Made by a program: the position numbers and the translations under genes
Shown: positions 12,501 to 25,278 of the stretch, in pieces
Numbering within the stretch: position 1 is the first letter of the stretch
Layout: the number at the start of each line of letters is the position of its first letter
Assembly: GCF_910592395.1 (NCBI RefSeq)
Contig: NC_088324.1
Location: 12,798,953 to 12,862,952 of the forward strand
DNA from: Lineus longissimus
Taxonomy: Eukaryota; Nemertea; Pilidiophora; Heteronemertea; Lineidae
DNA length: 64,000 nt
Direction of reading: 5' to 3'
Notes under the pieces: model-generated
Databases searched by the model: none
What the model saw: only the letters and a program-made list of their open reading frames with translations
What the model was told of the DNA's origin: nothing

Positions 12501-14367
12501 GGGTGAGAACGGAGCTCAGCCATTGTTATAGTTAATCAGGGATGTAACATTTCACTTTTGCTTTTATACAACACACTGCAGCCAAGATGAACTCAAACCG
12601 CTTAAGAATACTTGACAATTTCGAAAAAAATAAATATAAACTACCTTGTAATAATCTTGTCAATTTCGAATCCCGATATGGAATGTGCCGTGATTTCTGC
12701 CCGTCCTCACCAAGGGCACTGATCACATTACCCAAGCAGAGAAGGCCTTTGTTGATGCTGATGCCTATAAACATGAAATATACTACATGCTAATATCCTG
12801 AATATCAAAAACAGACTTTGACAATACCCACTCTATGACACATTTGTTGCTTACGTCTTTTGTATGTAATATCATGTCAACATAATTAAAAACATGAAAA
12901 ATTACACAATTTAAGTGTATCAACCTACCTTCTCTGAACCTTTCTCCTTCTGCTTGAGTACGCTTGGCCCTCTCAGACCCAGCAAGATCCACCAAATGAA
13001 ACTTGCACCGAATCAAATCATTCCTGGAGAAAGAAAGCAAAGATAGCGAAATGATTAATATTCTTACAAAGTTAAGACTAATATTTAAATTAAGAAGTTT
13101 TTTCTGCTTTTTTAATGCAAGTATTGTACACCAAGTGATTATATTTGAGTTTTTATCCAATACAAAGTTTGCTTACATCTCTTCCTTCTTCCTTTGTTCG
13201 ACGATGATAGTGAAGATGGCATGTGACCTGCTACTCGTGGCATTCATGGCTGTAGCACCTGTAGTCCTCCCCTTTGAGCCCTGCTCAAGGCACTGCATGG
13301 TCTCCTGTAGACTGTTCACTTGCACTTCTTGGAGCCCAGGCAACTGGAACAAGAAAATCAAATACAAGTTACAACCACACTAATTAGCAAGTGAAATAAA
13401 AAGACGTTTGTTGCCAGCTACTGTTTAGTTCAAATTGGTTCACAGGGCTTCTTTTTGTTATTTCTTTTTGTTATTTCTTTTTGTTATTTCTTTTTGTTAT
13501 TTATTTTTGTTATTTATTTTTGTTATTTATTTTTGTTAATAGAATTATTTCACAAATCTGTCTACCTGTTCTTACCTTAATCGACCCCCCAGTGTCTTCC
13601 CTCACCATAAGAGACTCTGCCTTTGGTGACATGTTTAACAGATCCTTCAGGTCTTCGTTATAGATTTCTAGGAAGGTCACTTTTATTGTGAATTCTGCAT
13701 CCTCTTTCTCTTTCACGCCCTCAAACAAGTCTCTGACCACCCTCGGAATCACGCCCATCATATCTTCGTCTTCAGACAAGGCTGCATCATATGCTGTGCC
13801 CATGGAGTGTGTCTTGCCACTACCTGTCTGACCGTATGCCAGCACTGTGGCATTGTATCCTGAAAATGAATCAAAAGATATATTTTATTGAGGAGACATT
13901 TACCATCAGAGCAAAGATTTGGGTTGTCATTTTGTGATTCCTTCTCAAGCCTAATTTTTAAAATCTAAATCTTACTTCCACTTTACATGGGACAGATGTA
14001 CTATGTATATCAACATCAAATCTTACATTTCGCTCCGTCCTTTTGTCAATTTTGAGACAAGAGATGTTATTAGATTAGTCTCAGTACAAGTATATCCAAT
14101 ATTGTAATCGAGTCTCTACTATTTTGATGTACCTTTGAACAAGCCTGCAACTAAATCCTTCACTGCATCGCAGTACACAGCCTCCTGAGCTGTTTCAGGC
14201 CCAAAAGTGAAGTCATATGTAAAGGCCTTATTATGTCCAACAAGGATCTGTGGCTCTCCCTTGACAAAGGTTAGGCATTGCTGACATCCCTCCGACAGCT
14301 CTTTGGGGATGAGAGGTCGGCATCGGACAGCAACACGTACTGGAATCACTTTCCCAGGCTCAGGCAT
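6509..14367 (-). CDS. KIF4: Chromokinesin KIF4 (kinesin-4 family motor)
   Basis: Twenty coding exons, 5' to 3': 14133-14367, 13576-13859, 13177-13343, 12929-13023, 12645-12764, 12120-12333, 11676-11894, 11327-11486, 10893-11081, 10389-10637, 9965-10276, 9709-9849, 9288-9512, 9007-9177, 8613-8708, 8353-8430, 8001-8117, 7591-7782, 7194-7352, 6509-6820. They join in frame to 1,244 residues (human KIF4A is 1,232). Motor domain: P-loop GQTGSGKT at about 88-95, switch [10 protein letters not shown], switch II DLAGSE, then the neck [14 protein letters not shown] long coiled coil follows, including [14 protein letters not shown] and [17 protein letters not shown]. Near residues 1089-1141 is the Cys-rich tail ([14 protein letters not shown] ... 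CGCIGC), which binds an iron-sulphur cluster in this family. The end is basic (RKRQLLSQ). KIF4 is a chromosome-arm and midzone motor acting with condensin and PRC1. One intron starts with GC (after 9007). A splice acceptor just before the ATG (about 14391) suggests a non-coding first exon. Confidence 0.95.
11184..11286 (-). pseudogene. Decayed duplicate of KIF4 coding exon 8
   Basis: This intronic segment lies about 40 bases past the end of the intact exon 11327-11486 and matches its 3' two-thirds. On the minus strand it reads [15 protein letters not shown] where the exon reads [15 protein letters not shown]. After a shift of frame it ends [10 protein letters not shown] where the exon ends DHGVLETSQ. 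Over the aligned part it is 103 bases against 114, so the net deletion is not a multiple of three. The donor has become GC (CAG|GCTTGC) without the usual A at +3. It appears to be a tandem exon duplication that has died. Confidence 0.7.
13451..13539. repeat. 13-bp minisatellite in a KIF4 intron
   Basis: About seven tandem copies of a 13-base unit (cttttt-gttattt). The first four begin with c and the last three with a, so the array has two subtypes in blocks. It lies in the intron between KIF4 coding exons 2 and 3. Confidence 0.9.
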
Positions 14368-15855
14368 GGTTTTTTCTTCATATGTGACCTGGAAAATAAA
14401 GATGTAGTAATCATTGCCAAATTGCTTATGACTGTGTAAGATCTGTAGCGAGTCACACGGTCAAAGGTCTGAAGACATGAAGTGTCACGCTACTGAGCAG
14501 TCATGTGCTATGTACTGTAGTGTGTACTGTGTCTGTGTGTGGCTGTCTGTTGTTGTGCAGACAGATAAAAAAACAGCCCCACTTCAGGTCTGCAATCTCA
14601 AAAAGCATGGCATTTTGAAGGCTAACCTTTACACGAGGTGAATTTCTGTATTGAGTGATGGTTTATATTACGATCATATGATGTTTTTCTGTTATGCTTC
14701 GGAGATATCGCTGTTTTTGCTGAAGAATCGTTTCAGAAAAATATCAAAGTTCGCTCTCAATTTCGGCTCCATCCGCTGGCAGCCAATCAGAATCGCCGTT
14801 ACATTCTGCTGGTTGGGTAAAAAATAGGAACTCGAATATTTTGCTGAATTTTCAAAATCACTGACCCTTTTACGTCTTGCAAACAAAGTCATGCTGTTCC
14901 TTTATTACTTAATACTTGCAAATGAAACGTTAAGTCAACGTGGAATATACTGTTCATTTTCAGACGATATCAAAATAAGTTAACTATTTTGAGAATTAGA
15001 TGAATTTTGTTGTTGCGACGTCTGAATATGAGGTAGCGACTCCTAGCGTCGAGAATTTTACCTAAACGAATTATTGTTGAATTGGTCTTTGTCCTCGGTT
15101 GGCAGAACATCTATGGCGCAACTCTATTGAGGTTGGTCACTCCATCCCATCCTCAGGAAGTGGGCATGATTATTCTGTGTCCCAGTTATATCAACATGGC
15201 TATCATCAGTCCCTATGTTGTAGGGGAAGTGAATTTCTTTGGACATGTGAACAGTGGGGCAGGATCATTGAGACAGAGAGTTGGCAGATCGTGATCACCT
15301 CTTTCATGGATGAAATAAACAAACTAAAGACGTCTTTCATATTCAATATAATAAAGTGACTTTATTATCCAATTGAGACAATTTTGTGCATAAATTAATG
15401 TTCATCCTGCTTGTGAATAACATACATCATATATTATACACAATATGAAATACAAGAAATGATTCTAACAAAAGCATCATGGCGATCAACTTGGTCTAAT
15501 AATATTTCCAAACATTTCAGTCAGTGTTTACTCTGGCATTATTTTTACTGCTATTATAATGAAATAGTTGAACGGAAGGTTGAAGGTTTGAGCCCTGTAT
15601 GTAGCTCTTTCTGATGCGGCTGGTTGGTTAGCTGCCACCTAGTGAGGCAGAGGGTACAAACTACCTTCTTGCAAGGAGTCTGGCATTAGAGAAAGGACCC
15701 CTGCATCCCTGCATTTATTTATGACCAACATGATAGTTGATGATTCCATAAGAAAAGCACAATCAGAATCTACATGAACATAGCCCATCCCTAAAGTTCA
15801 CATTCAATGGCTCACAATGGAAGTTCGTTGAAAAAAAATGCACATGTATTTTGAA
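14368..15855. other. KIF4 5' region and the gap to RABGGTB
   Basis: The KIF4 promoter and a non-coding first exon are expected here. A CCAAT box in the context gccaatcag lies at 14782-14789, as is common in mitotic genes. A TG-rich low-complexity patch covers about 14505-14560. Plus-strand open frames at 15082-15359 end at a polyadenylation signal but have no recognisable product; they may be a divergent non-coding transcript. Confidence 0.4.
15348..15368. terminator. Palindromic polyadenylation signal readable on both strands
   Basis: A perfect 21-base inverted repeat (ataataaagt, g, actttattat) contains AATAAA on each strand. On the minus strand it lies about 490 bases past the RABGGTB stop codon. 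On the plus strand it would end any transcript coming from the KIF4 side. Confidence 0.5.
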
Positions 15856-18537
15856 TCACAATAAGTTCAGGCGGATGCCGCGTTTTCTTATTACTTCCTC
15901 TGGCATACAGAAAACACAGTTCACAGGCTTTACTTCATTGTTCCCAAGCAAGGAGAGTCCAGTGATTCCAAATAACGTGTGAAATGGGTCAACCTGAAAA
16001 CAGACGTGAAAATGAAGATTAGTACAAGCAAGGTACATAAGGATCTAACAATGGGACTTTGGTGTCATCTTCATTCGTTTAGAGTCAAGTAGACTTTCAA
16101 GCCTTTGTGGAGTTCTTGTTGAATTGCAAGAGCAGCACCATTACGAGACATCAATTTTTACCTTCCAATCTGCACCCTGCATTTACTGAGTGACAGCAAG
16201 TTCAGGGCAACACCTATCAAGAGACTTTTTGTTAGAAAGAAGGCTCCATGTGTTATGCAGCCTCTGTACTCACCATATCTCCAGGTCTATCAGCAAATCC
16301 TCCTGTCTCATCATCCTGGCATGCTAGAATAAATCGTATCAACTTTGTCTTGTCGATCCAGTGAATCTTTCCTATAATCTTTAGCGAAGCCAGCACCCAC
16401 CACGAATAACAGACGTCTGGAAGTTTTTCTGGTCGACCTAGAAAAAGAAATGTAACAACACTGTAAAAGATGGTGTTAGATTGATATTTATCAATGACAG
16501 AATACTCAAAGATATAGGTTTGAAGACAATAAGATAGTCCTTACCATTGAGTCCACCAGATGGCAGCTGTCGCTCGCAAAGCCACCATCCCAGCATATCT
16601 GCCTTGACATGGTGGAGTCTGTCTAATATAGCCAACGTTCCTAAGCAACAGTAAATCTGCAAAGAAACATAAAGGTGCATAAATTACACACAAACAGGAC
16701 AGATATCTATGCCCATATCTTCTAAGGTTTGATTCAGTCAATGACCCACTCTTGAAGAGGATCACATGTGACGTACAACAACAGAAAATCTCACTTCAAC
16801 GAAAATAAAAAAAAATAAAAATAGAATTCGAAAATTTATTTTCAAAAGAGTGACTTACTTGTCCTGAGTGTGATTCGCTTCCTGGTCGACACCCAAAGCC
16901 GCCATCAAAGTTCATACAAGATAATATAAAATCTACAGTGGAATCGACGTTAATTGCACTAAGTTTCCCCTGAAATGAGAAGTACTCAATGTTTAAGTGG
17001 TGAATGATGAATTGTAGATGAGGTCAGGGAACCCAATTCTCTCTGAAGTCAAAAGCAACAAGGCTCTGTTGTGCTTTCTGCATTGTTGCCATTATGTCAT
17101 CTAAAAGTTGAAGAGTAGGCTGGTATATATAATAGGTTTTGAAAGTCAATCAACTGTTGTAAGCTAGTATCCATCAAAATCAAGTTCTTATCTAATCTTA
17201 AGACAATGTCATAAGTTTGCATTTTTTACTCACCAAAAGGGCCAAGCTGGCAACAGCACAAAATGAAAATCTGGTGTCAACCTCACCTGGAACCAAATCA
17301 GCAAATAGAATGTTACTAATTTAAACATGATCAAACTTTTTTCCAATGACAGTATGAGTGCAGAGGTAGTGATTGCAACGGCTAAATATGTGGATGTGCA
17401 ATTGTCTTTCAGAGTTCATATCGATTGAAAAGTCACAACATCACCTACCCCACTTATCTCCTGTAAAACTACCATCCTCTTGCTGAAGGCCTGAGATATA
17501 TTTCACCACTTCATCCTGATTAATACTGTCTAAGGCATCATAGAGGCTTAAAATCTGAAAGTAAGCAAATGTAAGATTCAGTATGATTTTAATTTTGGTT
17601 CTCCTTGTAGTTTATGTCTCATGGCCACTGTCTTTTGATGAGATATGCATAATAGAAAACGATACTGAATCACTTTTTTCAATACACTTAAAATTGAATC
17701 GAAGCCGTTGCCCACCTGGATAGCACTAAGAGTATAAAGCAGATGAGGATCGTGTCCAATGCTAGCACCGATTCCCCCACAATCATGTTGGCACGACTTG
17801 ACAAACTCGATCACTTCGTCTTTATCCATTTTGTCCAAGCTGTTCATTAGGTCCATAACGGTCAGGCCCCAGTAGATGCCACTCATGCGGAGGTATTCTG
17901 TCATGCAATATTCCTGAAATAAGACACATGTGATATTGGTCCGATGTTTCAAGTATTTTACTCATGAACCAGGCAATTCTAATTATATAGGATGTCAACT
18001 TTATGGCTTGCTGGTAAATATTGGTGACATTTTTTATTGAGTGTGTCCATGTTCAAGAGGAGCAGCAAAGGAATTGGATTATCATGTCAATTCGTAAATC
18101 ACCATGAGGTGAAAATCTTACATATTCATCCTTCTTGTTCCCATAAGCTGCAATGTATTCAATGTGTTTCTGTAGGAGCAGGGTCTTGGGGACATTGTCC
18201 GATATGACAACATCTTTGATAGGAGTCCCCTGGAAAAAAGAACAATGGTTTTGAGGCAAATCATATAACTCAGGAAAAGTGTCCAACACTCGCTCCTTTA
18301 TGTAGATGTACAACATAAACCTTGATTGTGTAGAAGCAGTAAAAAGGCGAAAGTGACATGTTTGATATGGATTGTGCTTTCAAAGGTAAAGGATGGATGT
18401 GACAAAGCACCTCCAAAATGTTGATCAAGATAGAGTGAGTCTGACCATGCAGCAGGTCCTCGTACATGCTAATCCAATGCCCGACAGACATATGATGTAC
18501 TCCTGTTTTGCTATCAGTATCACACAAAACTAACCAT
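15856..18537 (-). CDS. RABGGTB: Rab geranylgeranyltransferase beta subunit
   Basis: Nine coding exons: 18535-18537 (the ATG alone), 18122-18229, 17716-17913, 17449-17554, 17234-17286, 16859-16969, 16545-16656, 16274-16437, 15856-15993. They give 330 residues (human 331) in a continuous frame. The protein is the all-helical prenyltransferase beta barrel: [14 protein letters not shown] start, [18 protein letters not shown], and repeated QxxDGGF-type segments ([44 protein letters not shown]). The zinc ligands are visible as Asp and Cys in LPDVCYSWW and His in PFHTLFG. With the alpha subunit and Rab escort protein it attaches geranylgeranyl groups to Rab C-terminal cysteines. Exon 2 begins in phase 0 with Gly-2, so the initiator must come from upstream; AAGCCATG|GTTAGT at 18533-18540 supplies it with a good donor and Kozak context. 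That first exon is inferred. Confidence 0.94.
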
Positions 18538-20164
18538 GGCTTCCGAGATACTGCAAGGCCCCTATCACATGTAGCAAGTTCAGGCACCAGCTCCCAACGA
18601 ACGTACAATCTGTAGAAAAGAAAATCAGAAATATTACATGAAGTAATGCACGGCATAAGTATGGAAACAGATTTCATAAGTTCCGGATGAATAAAACCAT
18701 CAGGAACAGGATCTATAGATGGGGTAGCAATCTGTATTTTCACCCATGATTAAACTCCATGCTCATACCGCTTCAGTCAACATCATCAGCTATCCTTGCT
18801 AGCTTTATGATGATCATGATCACTGGATGATGACATGACAGGCTTGATCCGAACCGTCAACCCTTTGAGCACGACATGACATCTGCTCAATCATTCAAAC
18901 AAATGTATGCATAACTAGCAGGACAAGTGAACATCTGCATTGTGAGTGTGACCAGGTGAGGGTCGTACTAGTAGTGAGTAGTAGGCCTAGTACACAAAGT
19001 ACAATGTAGCAGTGTATTGCTGTACAAGTGTACACTGTATGAATAGGACACTGCCAGCAACCAGGTTGTGAACACAATTTTGACAAATTCTCAATAATAA
19101 TATCACTGCATTGAATTTAGCGCTACACATACAACCATAATGTATATCATTACGAGATGGTGCTAACTACACGAGCTACAAGTTCATTCTATTCACCTAT
19201 TCCTTGATTTTATCAGATATCAGCTGATGGCAAATTGCAAAAATCTGGTTTGAACGAAGTACCAGTCAACGCTTCTTCCTTGGGTAGGTCTAATTTCATG
19301 ACTTTGCTGATATTTAGATAACGAACACTGTGTAATCTGCTGATCTTTTACCGTTTATAATCTTTGGCAAAACACTTTCCTTCTCATTGGGGTTTGGGAG
19401 TAGGGTCTTGGGCAAGTCACCTGTCTGTTGATTTATTTGTCATTTGGGGTGTGATATTTTGTCTGTAAGGTGCTTGTCAGATGGCCGAAAAGTGTGATCT
19501 TAGGCATGTTACCAACTGGGGACGGCCCTTTGCCAAATGGAAAATATCAATAACAGCTACTGTAAGTTCGGCTTCATCTCGTCCACTGGTGACTAATACA
19601 CCTTCTATTTTACGGCTTTGAGCTCATGAAGATGCCCCAGCCAAAATGCAATATATCTAAGTACTGCAACCACCGTTATATTGTGAATATGACACGTGGG
19701 TTCATTAGGGAACTACATGTACTTCACAAGTTATATGAAGTACTTCAATCTTTCTCTGAAGGACTCTTAACCTTTAATCATACCTATCTATACTGATCAG
19801 AAGCGTTGCCTCTATATTCGTTTTATGTTTCATAGATATTTGAATCCATGAATGTTCCCCTCATATGAAAGTCTTCACTTGTCAAGTGGACGCAATAAGG
19901 GAAACTTTGCTCACTCTCATTCTTCGCAAGCACCTGTCCTTAGTCTTTTCTGCGCGTCAGATCGGCATTCTGCATTCGCTATGTCTTCGTACAGTTACTT
20001 AGGCGCAGGATAGCTGATTGTATGGCCAGATGTCTTTTCTGATGACTTTGGAAAGTGGAAAGGATAATCTCATTCCGTGAATAAATTAGGGCAGTCAAGG
20101 TTGTCTTTCGAAAGCGTTGTTTATTTGGTCTCCTCCCGATTCGGAGGCAAATATCTACCGTGTC
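18538..20164. other. Gap between RABGGTB and the aminopeptidase gene (divergent)
   Basis: This contains the 5' flank of both genes. No coding region is recognised. The open frame at 18270-18743 on the minus strand overlaps RABGGTB intron 1 and its 5' flank and shows no family features. Confidence 0.4.
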
Positions 20165-23100
20165 ATGTTGTTACTGAGAGTATATCCATTCATATTACTG
20201 AGTTTTTTCTGTGTTGTGTTATGTTTGGAAGACTATTTAATGTGTCCGGCAGACGTTTGTGCTATCGTTAGAAGTTTGTGCTCTTATGATGGACCGTATT
20301 CGGATGGGTCGTGTGGTTGTGCAAATAACACGTTCAATAAGGGTAGGTAATTCATTCTTTTCCTGGCCCCTCCGTCAAAAGGGGGGGGGGGTTCGTAGCG
20401 GGGATACGGAGAATTTCATTGTCCTCTGCCAAAAACGAGGAGTCCCGTCTGATGAGCAAGGGAAAACTGTCGTTTTCCATGACCACGGACCAAAATCTTT
20501 TTGACCATGATCAGGTACGCCCTCAGCATGGGATTGAGCAATCCGTCTTTGTATTGAGCCATGGTCTCGGGTGACAGAAAACCCAGTATTACTTTTTGTC
20601 TATTTCTTTCAACTCCAAGTTTCTCTTTTTGATTTTCCCAGGTCAAGCTTCCATCGCGGCAGAGAAGTCCAAATATCTCCTCCCAGGGACAGTTCTACCT
20701 CTCCATTATAACCTCGAGATACGGCCAAACATCTACGAAAATGACACCTCGAAGTTTGACGCTAGAGGCCACGTAACAATAACCATCCAAGCAAAACAAG
20801 TTGTCGATGAAATCCAATTAAATTACAAAGATATTGAAATTGACAGCAGATATGTCCACGTGCGTGAGGTCGCGGGCTCGAATATATCAGTTGTAAGATT
20901 GGTCTTTGATTCGCGAAGACAGATAATGACCATCGGACTAGGGTCGCCCCTGAGGAAAGATGGACGCTATGAAGTCAGAATGCCTTTTCAGAGTTATTTG
21001 CACCAAGGAGGATGGGGATTGCATTACTACAGTTATAAAGAGAATGGTAAAATGAGGTATGAAGGTATACTGGTAGTGACAACGTTCGCCTGATCAGGTT
21101 GCCGCAGCGCAAGTTTCACCACCCGCGATCTGAAAAAGTCGTAAAGCTAATGCTTATCATCTTATTCTCCATTCTTGAGCGAATATCTTTGATCCTTTCC
21201 CTTCCCTTCTTTCTCTTGTAGATATGTAGTGGCCAACCTCTTCCAACCCATGTTCGCCCACCGCCACTTCCCCTGCTTCAGCGAACCGAGGTACAAGGCG
21301 ACCTTCAACCTGACTATTCTGCGGAAGGCTCCTCTCACAAGCCTCTCAAACATGCCGATGAAAGCTTCGAAAGCACGGTAGGCTTGGTACGGTTAATAGG
21401 ATGTTTGGAAAGTTGTGAAAGTGCAATAAATGACTCTAGGTCAGATGTAATTTCATCCGCGAAATGGTTCAAGTTCCTGCGGCGAGGACTGTTTCTTACC
21501 AGAGGTGTATTGGATGGTCTTCTTTCTTGCTGACCGCGTCACTCGAGGCACTCTACTGATCTGTGGAAGAATGTTACCTCTGACCAGTACTCTAAACGCC
21601 TGCTTCAATTTCTTTTGCAGAATCGATGGATGGACGGCGGATACTTTTGAAACAACGCAGCCAATGACTGTTTACACCCTCAGTATATTCGTAGGGAGTT
21701 TCAACCATCGAACTGTCACAACCAAAAGGGGGTTGAAGGTAAGCAGGAAAACTTTATTCTGTAGACGGGGATAGGGCCGGGGGGGTGGGGGGGGGGGGGG
21801 GTGTACAAGCCCGTGGCACAACATTGCAGACACTCGTCTTGCTGTGCTGTGCTGTAACCGAAGACATTTCCCTAATGTATGCATTTCCAGAATCCATTAG
21901 CAAAAATGTGTCTATATTATTGATTATCGTCGCATATTTTTTTCTACAGATCCGACTGTGGGCGCGGTCTGCGATGATGCCTAGTATGACATTTGCCCTT
22001 CAGATGGCGCCAAAGATAATTGATTACCTAGAGGAATACACGTCTTCCAAATTTCCACTCCCCAAACTAGGTAAGATTCGATAAAAGATAATAGTTGAGA
22101 GTTGAAATCGCATTGCTAGTTTTGAGTAATTAGTTTTGTTTTGCCATTCGGGCGTGTTACTTGGTAAACATATAACTTTCATCCCTACCATAAAGGAATA
22201 ACAACGTAAAGGTTCCACAAAAATCAGCATTCCTAAACGTGTCAGTTTTCCCTTCGACTAATCCGTGCTTGAAGAGTGTCGTAAATGTTGTCTCTATCCG
22301 TCTTTGTCTCATTTCCCTCTTCAGACATTATTATGGTGATGGGACTAACCGCAAGTGGTATGGAGAACTGGGGCGCTGTAATATACCAGGAAGAGAGCAT
22401 GGCGTGCCGCCGATGTGAGGAGACCAGCCATTGGGACCATGAGAAGACTGGGCGGAGCTTGAGACTACTTGCCCATGAGTTGGCACATCAGGTATGTCGG
22501 ATTCGGTGTTTGAACCTGCTCCTGGAAGAATTCATCTTTAAGAGGACCAAGTTGAGGCCATAAGGGAGTTTTCGCCAAAAGGCTCCCGACGCCTATCACA
22601 TTGCTCGACATGAGATAGGTGTTCGCGTTGGAGTTTCATAAGCCTTCGAACGAAAAAGGCTCCCGCCTGCGCCATTGTTTTGTCGCATTCATAATAGTGT
22701 GACAGACCAATAACTTTCCATCGCTGAGACGTATTTTCTTTCTCCTGCAGTGGTTCGGGAATCTGTTGACGATTTCCGGCTTCGATGACGTCTGGCAAAA
22801 TGAAGGATTCGCCACCTATTTCTCCACGAAGATCACAGCGGCGCTTCTCAAGAACAAATATGACTTGGTAAGATTTAAGATACGACATTAAGATATCAGC
22901 AACCATGTATCTTTAAACTGGAGTTGTCGCCAAAAGACATCACGTAGTACTGGGTTTTAAAGTCGATCGAGGTCTTTTGTTCTTCTACTTATTCGCCCAT
23001 GCAATTTTTCCGGTGAGGTAATTTGTTGCAGTCATAATTCTGTATTTCGTCACAGGATGGAGCCATCCACAAGGCCAGAGTAGAAGCCCTCATGCGGGAC

Positions 23101-25278
23101 ATCCATCCCTTCAGCATGACCATGAGAGACACAGTTTACAACCCAGAGAAGTTACTCGATATATTCGACTCCATAGCCTACGCAAAGGTAAATTCCAATT
23201 CCAGCAACACTGCAGCAATGCATTAACGGCGTAACCAAGGGTACGCTGAAGCAAATTGAATATAAAAGCTAAGAATATACAGAAGCTATAAAGCAGCATT
23301 GCGCTAAAGCCAAGCAAGGGAAGCTGAAGCCAAGCAAGAGACGCGAAAGACAATCGAAAATACACAGAAGCTTAGCAACAATGTACTAAGCCAAGCAAGA
23401 ACCCCTTCAAGAGACGCTCAAAGCCAAAAGTCAAGTAAAACTGTGTTAAAACCCCAAAACTACCAGTACCAGACAACGTATCATGTAATTTTACAGGGCC
23501 ATCTCCTACTCAGGATGTTAAACCACGTCATTGGAGAAGACACCTTCAGGAAGGTTATACGACATTATGTAACCTCCAACGCGTTCACCACCGTCACTTA
23601 CAGAAACTTCATAAAAAGCCTCCAAAAGGTAACTCGTTAGAGGAATGTCACATACTCAACTGTAAACCCTGGCAACGCATTTCGGGACTAGGATAAGTTA
23701 CACTATACGTTGATAAAATATACCAACGTTTAGTGCTCTGAGTGGCGATCTTGGATAGTTTATAAAAGATTGTCAAGTTAGGAACGGCACCATTTCTGCA
23801 AAATAATAGTGATATACGCGAACAGGCAAGGATATTGCCTGATAGGTTCGTGATGCACTTCCAAATTGAGTCTTACCACCAATGTTACTCGGCTGACCTT
23901 TGACAACCGTTTCTGTCTCTTTTAGGTAATCCCCGACGAAGACCTTCGTCGCGGTGCTGTCTCAATGGTGACAACCTGGTTGACAACTGCAGGGCATCCC
24001 ATCGTGACCGCAGATTACTCCAAGGAGACCGGAGTGATACGCATCTCTCAAGAGAGGCTAGAAGCCTGCATTAGAACGCCGAAGAAGAACGTGTCACAAT
24101 CATGGACAATACCATACTCCATCGGAGTGTTGGGGACAAACGTTGTCGGGCCGAACTTCCTTTTGGCAGAGTCCACGAACATAACGCTTCCATACCACTC
24201 CCGGAATAATATTTTCGTAATACTGGACCCGGGCGTATTTGGGGCGTACAGGGTTAACTATGATGCTAATACGTGGACTCACATTGCCGAGACGGTCGCT
24301 AATAATTATAAGGTTATACCTCGGATTCAGCGTATAAGGTTACTGGATGATGCCATTATGCTTTCAAGGTAGAGAAATAAAAGTGGTTGCTGGGAAAGAG
24401 TGGATATTGTTCATGACCCAGGACAGCTATCACAGGGTGTCAGAGGGTGTAGCAATGGGTGTATGCTCACAGAAAGCAAGGGTGTCAACCAAAAAATGAT
24501 CATTTCCTTTTTTGACAGACATGCGAATAGCCATACGTTTAAGCGTTAGAACTACGTCGCCGAAAGGCTTGTAATCATACCATCTTCCGTTTGGATTTCT
24601 TTTCGAATGAAACATCACTTTATGGTGGTATTTTTTCTCTCGTTTGGCAGACTTGGGAAGATGAAGCCCATCCACGTGTTTATGATAGCAACATGGCTGA
24701 AGCATGAAACGACATACGACATTTGGAAGACATTCCTTGACTATGTTGACGACAGGTGGCACTGCTTCAGGAGGATGATGAAGGTTTGTAATAGTCTACT
24801 TTCTCTCACGATGATGAACATTCAATGTTATTTGTTCAAAAGTTGATAGTTACTTAAGCCACTGTATGCCTAAACAGTTAGCCGAGCCGAGTTTCGAAAC
24901 AAGCCTTGCGGCGACAGCGACAGCCGTTCACAAGTTTAGGACAGTACAAATATGAGCATATAAGATCGAACGCTTTTGGACATTTCTGCTATAATATTCG
25001 CTACTGTAACGTTAGACTTGCTTCTCTCTTGACAGACTTACATGTGTCACATCCTGCCCCCAGCACTCAGACGGCGACATCATCAATCAAATCAGAAAGG
25101 GGAAGACTGGTTGTACCGATTGCTGCGGCGAAACGTGTGCAAATACAACTGCCCTATGTCAGAAATATATATTGGTCATTGCAAGGAAGTCAGGTTTACA
25201 GCTCGGCAAGGCAAATGCGATTTTAGGATCTGGAATGTGCTGAGTTGGCTAAAGAGGGACGCTACAAAGTCTATCTAA
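20165..25278 (+). CDS. M1-family aminopeptidase (aminopeptidase N-like), shortened C-terminus
   Basis: Twelve coding exons: 20165-20342, 20642-21056, 21222-21377, 21621-21738, 21950-22070, 22325-22491, 22751-22867, 23056-23187, 23497-23628, 23926-24368, 24651-24783, 25036-25278. All junctions are GT-AG and the frame gives 784 residues. I start at 20165 because it opens directly on a hydrophobic signal or anchor (MLLLRVYPFILLSFFCVVLC); an in-frame ATG at 20117 is possible. The M1 fold follows: YLLPGTVLPLHYNLEI, FPCFSEPRYKATFN, zinc site HELAH (H380, E381, H384) with E403 in NEGFATYF, and catalytic Tyr466 in IAYAKGHLLLRML. The substrate motif GAMEN reads SGMEN. The helical C-terminal domain starts normally (GAYRVNYDANTW, IRLLDDAIMLSR) but stops about 200 residues earlier than the usual 950-1,000. 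It probably trims N-terminal residues from peptides at the membrane or after secretion. No recognisable continuation lies before the next gene. Confidence 0.88.
21779..21801. repeat. Poly-G tract in an aminopeptidase intron
   Basis: A nearly pure G run of about 23 bases with one interrupting T. Such runs recur in the window (poly-G at 35405-35418, poly-C at 35579-35592 and 41434-41452). Confidence 0.9.
22563..22640. repeat. Short dispersed repeat, copy 1
   Basis: The segment begins gggagttttcgc and continues to acgcctatcacattg. The same order of blocks occurs at 37402-37460, and a partial start (ggagttgtcgccaaaag) at about 22919. Within this copy the block acgcctatc is followed by its approximate inverse gagataggtgttcgcgtt, so it can fold back. 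It is a probable non-autonomous element remnant. Confidence 0.5.

Noticed and set aside
15082-15359. Two overlapping plus-strand frames upstream of KIF4
   Set aside because: No family resemblance; at most a non-coding divergent transcript, noted with the palindromic polyadenylation signal.
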